45,718 bases of DNA from Salinarimonas sp051117315 (GCA_051117315.1 JBNPEA010000115.1:1-45718), one strand, 5' to 3'; positions 5,898-16,772 are shown, numbered from the stretch's first letter. Program-made: numbers and translations. The notes: generated by a model from the letters alone, not told the origin.

Positions 5898-7469
5898 ATG
5901 ACCTTCCACGCCCGTCGACCCCTGCGCCACCTCCTCGCCGGCGCCGCGCTCGCCACGATCCTCGCGACCCCCGCCCTCGCGCAGGACGCGGAGAAGACGC
6001 TCACCGTCGGCCTCACCGCCGACGCCGTCCACCTCGACCCGCAGGCGGGCGAGGAGCTGTCGTCGAACATCATGTACTACCACGTCTACGACCCGTTGAT
6101 CCGGCGCGACGCGGACCTGAACTTCGGTCCGGGCCTCGCCGAGAGCTGGGAGCTCGTCGACGACACGACCTGGCGGTTCGAGCTGCGCGAGGGCGTGACC
6201 TTCCACAACGGCGAGCCCTTCACCGCCGATGACGTCGTCTTCACGCTCGAGCGGCTGAAGGCCTCGCTGATGGCGAACCTCGCCAAGAACATCGAGAGCT
6301 TCCGCGCGATCGACGATCGCACCGTCGAGATCGTCACGTTCCAGCCCTACGCGGCGCTGCCCAACGACCTCGCCGCGATCCTGATCCTCAACCGCGAGCA
6401 CGTCGAGAGCGTCGGCGAGGAGATGGTCGACCTCCAGCCGGTCGGCACCGGCCCCTACGAGCTCGTCGAGTGGATCAAGGAGGACCGGCTCGTCCTCGAG
6501 GCGAACGAGGACTACTACGCCGGCGCGCCGGAGATCGACCGCGTCGTCTTCCGCCCGATCACCAACCCGGCGACCCGCACCGCCGCGCTGCTGACGGGCG
6601 AGCTCGACATCGTGCAGGATCTCTCCGTGCGCGACGTGGAGCGCGTGCGCCGCGAGGACGGCTTCGACGTGATCACCCGGCCGAGCCTCCTGAACCTCGT
6701 GCTGGCGCTCGACGTGCGCGACACGTCCCCCACGATCGATCTCGACACGAACCCGATGCAGGACAAGCGCGTGCGCGAGGCCATCGCCCGGGCGATCGAC
6801 GTCGACACGATCTCCAAGGTGATCATGAACGGCCTCTCGACGCCGTCCGAGCAGTACGTGCCGGAGACCCATGTCGGCTACGTCGAGGGCGCCGACTTCC
6901 GCGAGATGTACCCGTTCGACATCGAGGCGGCGCGGGCGCTGATGGCCGAGGCGGGCTATGCCGACGGCTTCGAGATGACGCTCGACGCCACCAACAACCG
7001 CTACGTCAACGACGCGCAGATCGCCCAGGCCCTCGCCTCGATGCTCTCGCAGATCGGCATCGACCTCGAGCTGAACCTGATGCCGCGGGCGAACTTCTTC
7101 GGCTACATCCGCGTCCCCTCCGAGCAGTCGAGCTTCATCATGTCCGGCTGGGACGTCCCGTCCGGCGACGCCGGCTCGATGTACGCCGTGATGTTCCATA
7201 CGCGCGGCGTCAAGGAGGGCTACGGCCAGGTCAACCGCGGCACCTACTCGAACCCCGAGGTGGACCGGCTGATCGCGCTCGCGGACTCCACGCCGCGGGT
7301 CGAGGAGCGCGACGCGCATCTCCAGGAGGTGACGAAGATCCTGCTCGAGGACATCCCGATGATCCCGGTGCACTACGAGCAGGACATCTACGCGGCGCGC
7401 GACGGCGTCGTGTTCGAGCCGCGCACGGACAAGTTCCTGTGGGCCTACGAGATGGACATCGAGGGCTGA
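5898..7469 (+). CDS. ABC transporter substrate-binding protein, family 5 (DppA/OppA type)
   Basis: A 523-residue periplasmic binding protein of the SBP_bac_5 family, which captures peptides, opines or other organic solutes. A clear Sec signal peptide (RRPLRHLLAGAALATIL... ending ATPALA before QDAEK) gives cleavage near residue 29. The mature protein has the family hallmarks: YYHVYDPLIRRD, LAESWELVDDTTWRFELRE, FTADDVVFTLERL and VGTGPYELVEW. The frame is open earlier, but the ATG at 5898 follows GAGAGG and gives the signal peptide. It heads the five transporter genes; the permeases and ATPases follow in the same direction. The ligand is unknown; the neighbouring hydantoinase and amidohydrolase suggest a cyclic amide or N-rich compound. 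Confidence 0.93.
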   Translation: MTFHARRPLRHLLAGAALATILATPALAQDAEKTLTVGLTADAVHLDPQAGEELSSNIMYYHVYDPLIRRDADLNFGPGLAESWELVDDTTWRFELREGVTFHNGEPFTADDVVFTLERLKASLMANLAKNIESFRAIDDRTVEIVTFQPYAALPNDLAAILILNREHVESVGEEMVDLQPVGTGPYELVEWIKEDRLVLEANEDYYAGAPEIDRVVFRPITNPATRTAALLTGELDIVQDLSVRDVERVRREDGFDVITRPSLLNLVLALDVRDTSPTIDLDTNPMQDKRVREAIARAIDVDTISKVIMNGLSTPSEQYVPETHVGYVEGADFREMYPFDIEAARALMAEAGYADGFEMTLDATNNRYVNDAQIAQALASMLSQIGIDLELNLMPRANFFGYIRVPSEQSSFIMSGWDVPSGDAGSMYAVMFHTRGVKEGYGQVNRGTYSNPEVDRLIALADSTPRVEERDAHLQEVTKILLEDIPMIPVHYEQDIYAARDGVVFEPRTDKFLWAYEMDIEG

Positions 7470-7542
7470 TCCTCCCGTCCACCACCGCGCGGCGTCGGGG
7501 CAGCCCGGCGCCGCGTGCCGTTCCAGGCGCCGAGGAACCGCG

Positions 7543-8508
7543 ATGCTCGCCTATGCACTCAAGCGGCTCGTCCAGATGGCGATCGTCCTCTGGGCCGTGT
7601 CCGTCATCGTCTTCCTGATGATGAGCTTTACCGGCGATCCCGTGTTCATGGTGATCCCGATCGACTCGACCGAAACCGAGATCGCCCAGGCGCGGCGCAT
7701 CCTCGGCCTCGACCGCTCGATGCCGGAGCAGTACCTCGTCTTCCTGCAGAACCTCGTCCAGGGCGACTTCGGCCGCTCCTACGTCTTCCGCCAGCCGGCC
7801 GTGGACCTGATCCTGGAACGGCTGCCGGCGACGCTGGAGCTCGTGATCGTCGCCATGCTGATCGCGGCCGTCGTCGCGATCCCGCTCGGCGTCTACGCCG
7901 GCGCCAACCCGGGCAAGCCTCTCAGCCGGCTGATCATGTCCGGCTCGCTGGTCGGCATCTCGCTGCCGGGCTTCTGGGTCGGCATGATGCTGATCTTCTT
8001 CTTCGCGGTGGAATGGCGGATGCTGCCCTCGTCGGGGCGCGGCGGCACGGTGGAGGTCTTCGGGCTGCGGACCTCGCTGCTCACCCTCGACGGCTGGACG
8101 CACGTGATCCTGCCCTCGGTGACGCTCTCGCTCGGCACGCTGGCCATCATCCTGCGCATGACCCGCGCCGGCATGATGGAGGTGATGCGCCAGGACTACA
8201 TCAAGTTCGCCCGCGCCAAGGGCGCCTCGCGCCGCGAGGTGCTCTACGGCCACGGGCTGCGCAACGCGCTGATCCCGGTCGTGACCATCTTCGGCCTGCA
8301 GATCGGCGACCTCATCGCCTTCGCCACCATCACCGAGACGATCTTCGCCTGGCCCGGCATGGGCAAGCTCCTCGTCGACTCGATCTACCGCGCCGACCGG
8401 CCGGTGATCGTGGTCTACCTCATGCTGGTGGCGCTGATCTTCGTGGTGATCAACTTCCTCGTCGACATCGTCTACACGGCGATCGACCCGCGGATTACGG
8501 TGAAGTGA
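7543..8508 (+). CDS. ABC transporter permease (DppB/OppB type)
   Basis: A 321-residue inner-membrane permease. It begins MLAYALKRLVQMAIVLWAV, the N-terminal helix characteristic of DppB, followed by FTGDPVFMVIP and an extracytoplasmic loop. The cytoplasmic EAA-like loop that contacts the ATPases is RQDYIKFARAKGASRREVL (about residues 213-231), and the last helices contain GDLIAFATITETIFAWPG. About six transmembrane segments are visible. It lies 73 bases after the binding-protein gene, with GAGG before the ATG, and one base before the second permease gene, so the two are co-translated. It works as a heterodimer with the next gene product. Confidence 0.93.
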   Translation: MLAYALKRLVQMAIVLWAVSVIVFLMMSFTGDPVFMVIPIDSTETEIAQARRILGLDRSMPEQYLVFLQNLVQGDFGRSYVFRQPAVDLILERLPATLELVIVAMLIAAVVAIPLGVYAGANPGKPLSRLIMSGSLVGISLPGFWVGMMLIFFFAVEWRMLPSSGRGGTVEVFGLRTSLLTLDGWTHVILPSVTLSLGTLAIILRMTRAGMMEVMRQDYIKFARAKGASRREVLYGHGLRNALIPVVTIFGLQIGDLIAFATITETIFAWPGMGKLLVDSIYRADRPVIVVYLMLVALIFVVINFLVDIVYTAIDPRITVK

Positions 8509-8509
8509 G

Positions 8510-9385
8510 ATGATGGGCCAGCTCCTCGCCTCGCAATTCTTCTACAACTGGCGTCGCAATCTCTCCGCCGTCGTGGGCAGCGGCATCATCCTCGCCTGCG
8601 TGCTGATCGTGCTGTTCGGGCCGCTGATCGCGCCGCAGGACCCCTACGACCTCACGCAGCTCAACCTGCTCGACAGCTACAAGCCGCCGGCCTGGCTCGA
8701 GGGCGGCGATCCGCGCTATCTGCTCGGCACCGACGGGCAGGGCCGCGACGTGCTCTCGGCGATCCTCTACGGCACCCGCGTCTCGGCGATGATCGGCGTC
8801 GCGGCGATGCTGACGGCCTGCGTCATCGGCACGACGCTGGGCCTGCTCGCCGGCTTCTACGGCGGGCGGCTCGATGCGGCGATCATGCGCGTCGCCGACG
8901 TGCAGCTCTCCTTCCCCTCGATGCTGATCGCGCTGTTCCTGATGAGCGCCTTCGGCACGGGCATCGACAAGGTGCTGATCGCGCTCACGCTCGTGGGCTG
9001 GGTGGTCTACGCCCGCACCGTGCGCGGCTCGACGCTCGGCGAGATCCAGAAGGAATACGTGCAGGCGGCACGGGTGGCGGGCTTGCGCGACGCCAAGATC
9101 ATCCGCCGCCACGTGCTGCCCAACGTGCTCACCCCGCTGATCGTCATCGCCACCGTGCAGGTCGGCACCTTCGTGCTGATCGAGGCCTCGCTCTCGTTCC
9201 TGGGCGTCGGCGTGCCGATCACGCAGCCCTCGCTGGGGCTCCTGATCAAGAACGGCTTCGACGTCCTGTTCTCGGGCCTGTGGTGGACCTCGGTGTTCCC
9301 GGGCCTGATGATCATGGCGATGGTCTTCGGCATCAACCTGTTCGGCGACTTCCTGCGGGACGAGCTGAACCCCCGGCTGAAGTGA
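8510..9385 (+). CDS. ABC transporter permease (DppC/OppC type)
   Basis: A 291-residue permease, partner of the preceding gene product. It has the DppC layout: a cytoplasmic N-terminus, a first helix GIILACVLIVLFGPLIAP, a periplasmic stretch with YLLGTDGQGRDVLSAILYG (the conserved GTDxxGRDxxS signature), then four to five helices. The EAA loop is EYVQAARVAGLRDAKIIRRH, and the C-terminus FLRDELNPRLK is the family ending. Two consecutive ATG codons occur at 8510 and 8513; the first starts one base after the previous stop. The ATPase genes follow after 8 bases, so it belongs to the same transcription unit. Confidence 0.93.
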   Translation: MMGQLLASQFFYNWRRNLSAVVGSGIILACVLIVLFGPLIAPQDPYDLTQLNLLDSYKPPAWLEGGDPRYLLGTDGQGRDVLSAILYGTRVSAMIGVAAMLTACVIGTTLGLLAGFYGGRLDAAIMRVADVQLSFPSMLIALFLMSAFGTGIDKVLIALTLVGWVVYARTVRGSTLGEIQKEYVQAARVAGLRDAKIIRRHVLPNVLTPLIVIATVQVGTFVLIEASLSFLGVGVPITQPSLGLLIKNGFDVLFSGLWWTSVFPGLMIMAMVFGINLFGDFLRDELNPRLK

Positions 9386-9393
9386 GGCCAGCG

Positions 9394-10406
9394 ATGCACG
9401 ACGAGACCACCACGGCGCCGCTGCTCGAGGTGCGCGACCTGCGCACGTATTTCCACACCTTCTCCGGCACGGTGAAGGCGGTCGACGGGGTGAGCTTCAC
9501 GCTCGCGCCCGGCGAGGTGATGGGCCTCGTCGGCGAATCCGGCGGCGGCAAGTCCGTGGTCGGCTTCTCGCTGCTCGGGCTGATCGACCCGCCCGGGCGG
9601 ATCGAAGGCGGGGAGATCCGGCTCGACGGAGAGGACATCGCGCGCGCCTCGGAGGAGCGGCTGCGCCGCATCCGCGGGCGCGAGATCGCGATGATCTTCC
9701 AGGACCCGATGACCTCGCTGAACCCGGTCCAGACCGTCGGCGCGCAGATGGACGAGATGCTGCGCCTCCACACCGACCTCGACGAGGCGGCCCGCAAGGC
9801 GCGCTGCATCGCCATGCTCGAGAGCGTCGGCATCTCCCGCGCGGCGGAGCGGCTGAAGGCCTATCCGCACCAGTTCTCGGGGGGCATGCGCCAGCGCGTC
9901 GTCATCGCCATCGCGCTCCTGGCCGCGCCGCGCCTGATCGTGGCGGACGAGCCGACGACGGCGCTCGACGTGACGATCCAGTCGCAGATCCTCAAGCTGA
10001 TGCGCCGGCGCATCGCGGAGACCGGGGCGGCGATGATCCTCGTCACCCACGATCTCGCGGTGGTCTCCGAGATGGTCGACAAGATCGTCGTCCTCTATTG
10101 CGGCCGCGTGGTCGAGACCGGCCCGGCCCGGGAGGTGATCGCGAACCCCTCGCACCCCTACACGCGCGGGCTCGTCGATTCGATCCCGAACCCGCGCGAT
10201 CCCAAGCCCCGCCTGGCGCAGATCCCCGGCGCGGTGCCCGACATCCGCAACCTGCCCTCGGGCTGCTCCTTCCGCCCGCGCTGCCCGCGGGCGCAGGCGC
10301 GCTGCGCCGAGATCGCGCCCGAGCTGGCGCCGACCCGCGGCGCGCTCGCCGCCGCCTGCCACTTCCCCATCGGGCTCGAGACGGCGATGGCCGGAGGAGA
10401 GCGCGC

Positions 10407-10410
<4 letters not shown>
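9394..10410 (+). CDS. ABC transporter ATP-binding protein (DppD/OppD type)
   Basis: A 338-residue ATPase that powers uptake through the two permeases. Walker A is GESGGGKS (residues 47-54; the family more often has GESGSGKS or GESGCGKS), the Q-loop is IFQDPMTSLNP, the ABC signature is QFSGGMRQR, Walker B is LIVADEPTTALD, and the H-loop is LVTHDLAVV. The C-terminal oligopeptide extension has the cysteine motif LPSGCSFRPRCPRAQARC, which in OppD/DppD-type proteins can bind an iron-sulphur cluster. The ATG at 9394 was chosen over an earlier open frame because it follows the permease stop and starts the domain at the usual distance. It overlaps the next ATPase gene by four bases (ATGA), indicating translational coupling. 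Confidence 0.93.
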
Positions 10411-11431
<1,021 letters not shown>

Positions 11432-11435
<4 letters not shown>

Positions 11436-12901
11436 ACGAGGCAACCGAGGCCGAGGTCGTGATCGCGCAGGCGCGCCTGTCGCTCGCCGATCCGCACGAC
11501 TGCACCGACGCCGCCGACGAGCTCGCCCTCTACGAGGCGCTCTACGACACGCTGGTGCGGCGGCAGGGATCGGGGGAGCGGACCGGGTACGTGCCGCGGC
11601 TCGCCGAGAGCTGGGACGTGTCGCCCGATGCGCGGACCTGGACCTTCCGCATCCGCCCGGGCGTCGCTTTCCACGACGGCACGCCCTGCGACGCGCCCGC
11701 CGTGCGGCTGTCGCTCCTGCGCATGGCGCGGGAGGACAAGGGCTACACGCTGGGTGCGCCGGCGGTCTGGCGGCAATATATCGGCGACGCGGTGATCGAG
11801 GCGCCCGATGCCGGGACGCTCGTCATCCGGCTCGGCGCGCCGATGGCGGACCTGCTCGACGTGCTCGTGCAGGGCTACGTGATCGCGCCCTCCGCGCTGC
11901 CTGCCTACGACGCGGGCGAGACGCGGCGGCCCTGCGGGACGGGGCCGTATCGCCTCGTCGACGCCTCTGACGATCACGCCGCGATGGAGCGCGTGCCGGG
12001 CCACTTCGCCGGCGAGCCGGCGAACGCGCGCATCCGTTTCGTGCGCGAGCCCGACCGGGCGCGCCGCCTCGCGATGCTGAGCGCCGGGAAGGCGCAGGTC
12101 GCGACCAATCTCGACGTCGCGGCGAGCGAGGACCTCTCGGCGCACGGCGCGACCCGGGTGGTGTCGCTCGCGCCGGTGGCGATCATCTACCTGCTCAACG
12201 CCGCCCGCGGCCCGCTGGCCGACGCCCGAGTACGCCGCGCGCTGGCGCTCGCGCTCGATCGCGAGGCGCTGATCGCCGAGGTGGTGCCGGGCGCGGCGCG
12301 GCCGCTGCACGGCTTCGTCAGCCCGCTGCATTTCGGGGCCGGGAGCACGCCCGCCCGCGAGCGCGATCCGGAGACTGCGCGCACGCTGCTGAACGAAGCC
12401 GGCTACGGAGACGGCCTGACGCTCGGTCTCGACTGCCCGACCCGGCTTCCCGACGAGGCGCAGCCGCTGACCGCGGCGCTGGGACGCCAGCTCGCCGCCA
12501 TCGGCGTCACCCTGGACGTTCACGTCCACGAGGACCGCGAGGCCTACGCCCATAGGGTCCGGCGCAAGGAGATCCGCGACCTGTGCGTCTTCGACTCGAG
12601 CCCGATGTCGACCTATCGCGTGCTGGTCGAGAAGCTCGACGCCCGGGTGCGCGGCTCCTGGTGGCAAGGCTACGGCAATCCCGAGGTCGAGGCCTTGATC
12701 GACCACGGGCGGATCACCACCGACGATCGCGCCAGGGCTGCGCTCTACGCACAGGCCTATGCGGTCCTGCAGGACGACCCCGCCTGGCTGTGCCTCTACC
12801 ATCCGCTGAAGGCGACCGGCCTGCGCGGCCATCATCCCGGCTTTGCGCTGCCCGTCGATACCGTCCTCGACGCCGCGCGCCTTCCGCCGCTCGGCGCCTG
12901 A
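11432..12901 (+). CDS. Second family-5 substrate-binding-like protein without signal peptide
   Basis: A 489-residue SBP_bac_5-family protein. The family features are present: YEALYDTLVRRQ, LAESWDVSPDARTWTFRI, FHDGTPCDAPAVRLSL, CGTGPYRLVDAS and VRRALALALDREALI. Unlike the binding protein at 5898, it begins (M)NEATEAEVVIAQARLSLADP and has no hydrophobic leader, no twin arginine and no lipobox. No alternative upstream start in this frame gives one, since the frame there is an arginine-rich shadow of the ATPase gene. The GTG start overlaps the ATPase stop (GTGA). It may act in the cytoplasm as a solute-binding or chaperone-like protein, or be exported by another route. This is unusual for the family and is discussed as a finding. 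Confidence 0.85.
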
Positions 12902-12918
12902 CCTCCGGAGACCGAGCC

Positions 12919-14367
12919 ATGGAAGACAGCCTCGTCACCGGAGCGACCATCGTCACGATGGACGCCGACCGCCGCGTGATCGCCGACGGCGCCATGGCGG
13001 TGAGTGCCGGGCGCATCGTCGCCGTGGGGCCGCGCGAGGAGGTGGAGGCCGCCCATCCCGTGGCCCGCATCGTCGACGGGCGCGGCAAGCTGCTGCTGCC
13101 GGGCCTGATCGACGTCCACGCGCATGCCGGCCACGGCCTGATCAAGTCCATGGGCATGAGCGACGGCGACCGCTGGGAGGCGATCTGCGGCGAGGTCTAC
13201 ACGACCGGCTCGACGCCGGACTTCTGGTATGCCGAGGCGCGGCTTTCGGCCCTGGAGCGGCTGCGCTTCGGCGTCACCTGCGGCGTCTCGCTGCTCGGCG
13301 GCGGCGACACGGTGATGCGCACGGACGATCCCGCCTACGGCGAGGCCCACGCGCGCGGCGTCGCGGAGGTCGGCACCCGCTCGGTGGTGGCGGTGGGGCC
13401 GACCCGGGCGCCGCATCCGCGCACCTACGCGCGCTGGATCGATAACGGCACCCGGGACGAGACGAGCCATCGCTACCCGGTCGATTTCGACCGGCAGATG
13501 CACACCTGCGAGACGCTGATCGATCGCGTGCACGGGCGCGCCGACGGGCGGCTGCGGATCGCGCTGCTCTATCCGGTGCTGCGCGACGAGCACGAGGCGG
13601 GCATGGCGCCCGCGGACTACGCCGAGGCCGTGCGCCAGGCCAAGGCCGTGCGGGCGCTGTCCCGGTCGGCGGGCGTGCTGTTCACGCAGGACGGCCACTG
13701 GCGCGGCTCGGTGCGGCGGGCACAGGCGCACGGCCTTCTGGGGCCGGACGCGCTGCTCTCGCACGCGATCGACCTCGACGCCGACGAGATCGCGCTGTGC
13801 GCGCAGACCGGCACCCGCATCGCCCACAACCCCTCCGCCGTCGCCTCGATCCTCGGGCGCTGCCCGGCGATCGAGCTGATGGAGGCCGGCGTCGTCGTGG
13901 CGCTCGGTTCGGACGCCACGGCGCCGGATCGCTCCGGCGACATGTTCCGGCACATGCAGCAGGCGATGCACTACCACCGCCGCCATTATCGAGACCCGTC
14001 CGTCCTGCCCGTGGGCAAGGTGCTGGAGATGGCGACGATCGACGCCGCGACGGCGCTCGGGCTCGCCGACGAGATCGGCTCGCTCGAGCCCGGCAAGCGG
14101 GCGGACGCGATCCTCGTCGACATGCGCCGGCCGCACCTCGTCCCGGCGAACATGCCGGTGCACCGGGTCGTCTGCTTCGCCAACGGCAACGACGTCGACA
14201 CGGTGATGGTGGACGGCGAGATCCTGCTCGAGGCCGGCCGCCCGACCCGCGTCGACCCGCTCGCCGTGGCGCTGGAGGCGGAGCGCCAGGCCGAGCTGAC
14301 GATCGCCCGCATCGGCGCGTCGGACGCCCTCGACGTCCCGCCGGGATGGGGGCGCATGCGCGGGTGA
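12919..14367 (+). CDS. Amidohydrolase, TrzA/AtzA/SsnA type (COG0402-like)
   Basis: A 482-residue cytoplasmic metal-dependent amidohydrolase or deaminase. The metal site is visible: His67-Ala-His69 (VHAHAGHG), a later His (His260 in QDGHWRGS), His282 (LLSHAIDL) and Asp332 (GSDATAPDRSGD). HNPSA and MATIDAATALGL/LEPGKRADAILVD fragments are typical of the group that includes s-triazine hydrolases, guanine deaminase and MTA/SAH deaminase. It lies 17 bases after the leaderless binding protein, with GGAG before the ATG, and is the last gene of the operon. With the hydantoinase it provides a second ring or C-N hydrolysis step. The substrate remains open: ring deamination or amide hydrolysis are both possible. 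Confidence 0.88.
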   Translation: MEDSLVTGATIVTMDADRRVIADGAMAVSAGRIVAVGPREEVEAAHPVARIVDGRGKLLLPGLIDVHAHAGHGLIKSMGMSDGDRWEAICGEVYTTGSTPDFWYAEARLSALERLRFGVTCGVSLLGGGDTVMRTDDPAYGEAHARGVAEVGTRSVVAVGPTRAPHPRTYARWIDNGTRDETSHRYPVDFDRQMHTCETLIDRVHGRADGRLRIALLYPVLRDEHEAGMAPADYAEAVRQAKAVRALSRSAGVLFTQDGHWRGSVRRAQAHGLLGPDALLSHAIDLDADEIALCAQTGTRIAHNPSAVASILGRCPAIELMEAGVVVALGSDATAPDRSGDMFRHMQQAMHYHRRHYRDPSVLPVGKVLEMATIDAATALGLADEIGSLEPGKRADAILVDMRRPHLVPANMPVHRVVCFANGNDVDTVMVDGEILLEAGRPTRVDPLAVALEAERQAELTIARIGASDALDVPPGWGRMRG

Positions 14368-14380
14368 CGCGGGCAGCGCG

Positions 14381-14538
14381 GGACCCCGCCCCTGGCTCGC
14401 TCCGCTCGCCGTCCCCGCCCCGAGGGGGCGGGAGCGGGCGGCCGCATCGACGCTCCTCCCCCATCGGGGGAGGTGGATCGCCGCTCAGCGGCGAGACGGA
14501 GGGGGTTCGCCGAAGGCGCGTTCGACGCCAGCCGAAAC
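14381..14538. repeat. Composite intergenic repeat, copy A
   Basis: This GC-rich stretch, read on the minus strand, aligns with 24847-25008 on the plus strand over about 160 bases with small indels. Shared blocks include GTTTCGGCT, CCCCCTCCGTCTCG, GATCCACCTCCCCC followed by a hairpin with GGGGGAGG, and GCCGCCCGCTCCCGCCCC. Contains two hairpins (CGCCCC/GGGGCG type). It sits between the amidohydrolase and ispB genes, which converge. No coding potential in keeping with the neighbours. Confidence 0.8.
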
Positions 14539-14556
14539 ATCCCACGTCACACCAGG

Positions 14557-14610
14557 GGACCCCGCCCCCGATCCGCTCCGCCGATCGTCACCGCCCCGAG
14601 GGGGCGGGAG
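14557..14610. repeat. Partial second copy of the composite repeat
   Basis: A 54-base segment starting GGACCCCGCCCC and ending CCGAGGGGGCGGGAG is a direct, diverged repeat of 14381-14434 at the same length. It abuts the ispB stop codon and includes a CGCCCC-GAG-GGGGCG hairpin that could serve as a terminator for either converging gene. Confidence 0.75.
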
Positions 14611-15624
14611 TCAGTAGGCGCGGGCGATGCAGAACTCCACCGCCTCGACGAGGGCGCGCTTCATCGGTCCGTCGGGATAGGCCTCGAGCGCCGCGACGGC
14701 GCGGGCGCCGTAGTCGCGGGCGCGGGTGATCGTGTCCTCGAGCGACTCGGTGCGGCGCATGATCGCGAGCGCCTCCTCGAGGTCGCCCTCGCCGATCTCG
14801 CCGCGGGCGAGCGTGCGCGCGAAGAAGCTGCGGTCGGCGTCGGTGCCGCGGCGCAGCGAGAGCACGACCGGCAGCGTGATCTTGCCCTCGCGGAAGTCGT
14901 CGCCGACGTTCTTGCCGAGCGCCGCCGCGGCGCCGCCGTAGTCGAGCGCGTCGTCGACGAGCTGGAAGGCGATGCCCAGCGCCATGCCGTAGGCGCGGCA
15001 GGCCCGCGTCTGTGCCTCCGACCGGCCGGCGATCACCGGGCCGACCTCGCAGGCGGCGCCGAACAGCTCGGCGGTCTTCGCCTCGATGATGCGCAGGTAG
15101 GCGTCCTCGCCCGTCTCGATGTTCTTGGCGGCGGCGAGCTGCATCACCTCGCCCTCCGCGATGATGGCGGCGGCGTCCGAGAGGATCTGCAGCGCCCGGA
15201 GCGAGCCGACCTCGACCATCATGCGGAAGGCCTGGCCCAGCAGGAAGTCGCCGACGAGGACGCTCGCCTCGTTGCCCCACTTGATCCGCGCCGCCACCTT
15301 GCCGCGGCGCATGTCGCTCTCGTCGACGACGTCGTCGTGCAGGAGCGTGGCCGTGTGCATGAACTCGACGGAGGCGGCGAGCTTGACGTGGCCCTCGCCG
15401 TCGTAGCCCGAGAGGATGCCCGTCGCGAGAGTCAGCATCGGCCGCAGCCGCTTGCCGCCCGACGAGATCAGGTGGTTGGCGACCTCGGGGATCATCGTCA
15501 CGTCCGAGCCCGTCCGTGAGAGGATCATCTCGTTGACGCGGCCCATGTCCGCGGCGACGAGCGCCACCAGGGACTCGATCCCCGGCTCGGCCCGGTTCTC
15601 CTCGAAGGGAAGGACGACTCCCAC
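14611..15624 (-). CDS. ispB: Long-chain polyprenyl diphosphate synthase
   Basis: A 337-residue trans-prenyltransferase that elongates farnesyl diphosphate with isopentenyl diphosphate to make the isoprenoid tail of ubiquinone. It has both aspartate-rich motifs: LLHDDVVDESD (DDxxD at 97-101) and QLVDDALDY (224-228), plus GGKRLRPML for pyrophosphate binding. The frame continues upstream to 15684, but a GTG at 15624 preceded by GAGG gives the usual family length and an N-terminus (M)GVVLPFEEN. It is divergent from DUF2007, a conserved pairing in alphaproteobacteria. Chain length (octa- versus decaprenyl) cannot be told from sequence alone; the symbol is used for the general assignment. Confidence 0.9.
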   Translation of the reverse strand: MGVVLPFEENRAEPGIESLVALVAADMGRVNEMILSRTGSDVTMIPEVANHLISSGGKRLRPMLTLATGILSGYDGEGHVKLAASVEFMHTATLLHDDVVDESDMRRGKVAARIKWGNEASVLVGDFLLGQAFRMMVEVGSLRALQILSDAAAIIAEGEVMQLAAAKNIETGEDAYLRIIEAKTAELFGAACEVGPVIAGRSEAQTRACRAYGMALGIAFQLVDDALDYGGAAAALGKNVGDDFREGKITLPVVLSLRRGTDADRSFFARTLARGEIGEGDLEEALAIMRRTESLEDTITRARDYGARAVAALEAYPDGPMKRALVEAVEFCIARAY

Positions 15625-15739
15625 GCGCTCGACCTCGTCTGTGGTACCTCGCGGCCCCGCCGCGGCTTTACGGCAAGGTCGCACGGGCTATGCTGTGGCG
15701 CAACGCGGGGCGTTGACGCAAGAGGGAAACGGGCGGACG

Positions 15740-15967
15740 ATGGTCGAATTGATCCGGACGAACGACGTCGTGACGCTCGGCTACGCCGAGTCGCTGCTGC
15801 GTGACGCCGGCTACAACATCTTCGTGGCCGACGGGCACACCAGCGTGATGGAGGGCTCGATCGGCATCATCCAGCGCCGCATCCTCGTCGTCGACGACGA
15901 GGCGGACGGCGCGCGCCGATTCCTGCGCGAGGCCGGGCTCGGCGCCGAGCTGCGCGATGGCTCCTGA
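15740..15967 (+). CDS. DUF2007 domain protein (putative signal-transducing protein)
   Basis: A 75-residue small protein covering one DUF2007 domain. Visible features are MVELIRTNDVVTLGYAESLL, followed by DAGYNIFVADGHTSVMEGS and the strand RRILVVDDEADGARRFL, which match the short proteins found between ispB and the tRNA methyltransferase gene in many alphaproteobacteria. Function is unknown; members are sometimes described as putative signal transducers. It starts 115 bases from the ispB start in the opposite direction and overlaps the methyltransferase start by 11 bases, so those two are co-translated. The ATG is preceded by a weak purine stretch. Confidence 0.82.
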   Translation: MVELIRTNDVVTLGYAESLLRDAGYNIFVADGHTSVMEGSIGIIQRRILVVDDEADGARRFLREAGLGAELRDGS

Positions 15968-16700
15968 GCCGCCGCGGGACGCGACCCGCGACACGTTGCT
16001 CGACGGCCGGGTCGTGCTGTGGCAGCCGCAACGGGGGCACCGCGCGGGGACCGACGCCGTCCTCCTCGCCGCCGCCGCCGCGCCGCGTCCCGGCGAGGTC
16101 GTCGTCGACGTCGGCGCGGGGACCGGCGCGGTGGGGCTGATGGCCGCGTCGCAGGTGCCCGAGGTGCGCATCGTCCTGATCGAGCGCGATCCGGCGCTCG
16201 CCGCGCTCGCCGTGCGCAATCTCGCGGAGAACGCGATGAGCGGCCGTGGCATGTCGGTCTGCGCTGACGTGCTCGCAGGCCCGCCGATGGCGCCGGGCGG
16301 CGCCGACGTGGTGGCGACGAACCCGCCTTTTCTCGAGCCGGGGGACGCACCCGCGTCGCCGGACCCGGCGCGGGCCGCCGCCCACGTGCTCGACGCCGGC
16401 AGCCTCGCCGCCTGGATCGACGCCTGCGCCCGCCTGCTGCGCCGGCGCGGCCGGCTCGCGCTGATCCAGCGCGCCGACAAGCTCCCCGCCTGCCTCGCGG
16501 CGCTCGCCCCCGGCTTCGGCGCGATCCGCGTCACACCCGTCCATCCCCGCGCCGACGCCGACGCCGGGCGCGTGGTGATCACCGCGATCAAGGACGCGCG
16601 CACCCCTGCGAGCCTCGCCCCGGCCTTCGTGCTGCACGGGCCGGACGGCCGCTTCACGGAGCGCGCGGAGCGGGCGCATCGCGAAGGGGTGTGGGAGTAG
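15957..16700 (+). CDS. tRNA1(Val) adenine-37 N6-methyltransferase-like protein
   Basis: A 247-residue class I SAM-dependent methyltransferase. Motif I DVGAGTG is at residues 51-57 and the N6-adenine catalytic motif NPPF at 122-125 (ATNPPFLEPGD). WQPQRGHRAGTDAVLLA at about residues 22-38 is the typical N-terminal signature of the TrmN6/YfiC family, which methylates A37 of tRNA1(Val). NPPF/NPPY-type motifs are also found in HemK/PrmC protein methylases, but the N-terminal signature favours the TrmN6 group. It overlaps the DUF2007 gene by 11 bases, and the Hsp70 gene follows 72 bases later in the same direction. Confidence 0.85.
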   Translation: MAPEPPRDATRDTLLDGRVVLWQPQRGHRAGTDAVLLAAAAAPRPGEVVVDVGAGTGAVGLMAASQVPEVRIVLIERDPALAALAVRNLAENAMSGRGMSVCADVLAGPPMAPGGADVVATNPPFLEPGDAPASPDPARAAAHVLDAGSLAAWIDACARLLRRRGRLALIQRADKLPACLAALAPGFGAIRVTPVHPRADADAGRVVITAIKDARTPASLAPAFVLHGPDGRFTERAERAHREGVWE

Positions 16701-16772
16701 CCGCGGTTTCCGCTTGCCACCACCCGCGATCCACCCTAGACCGCCCGGCTCTCGAATCCCCGGAGCCGCCCC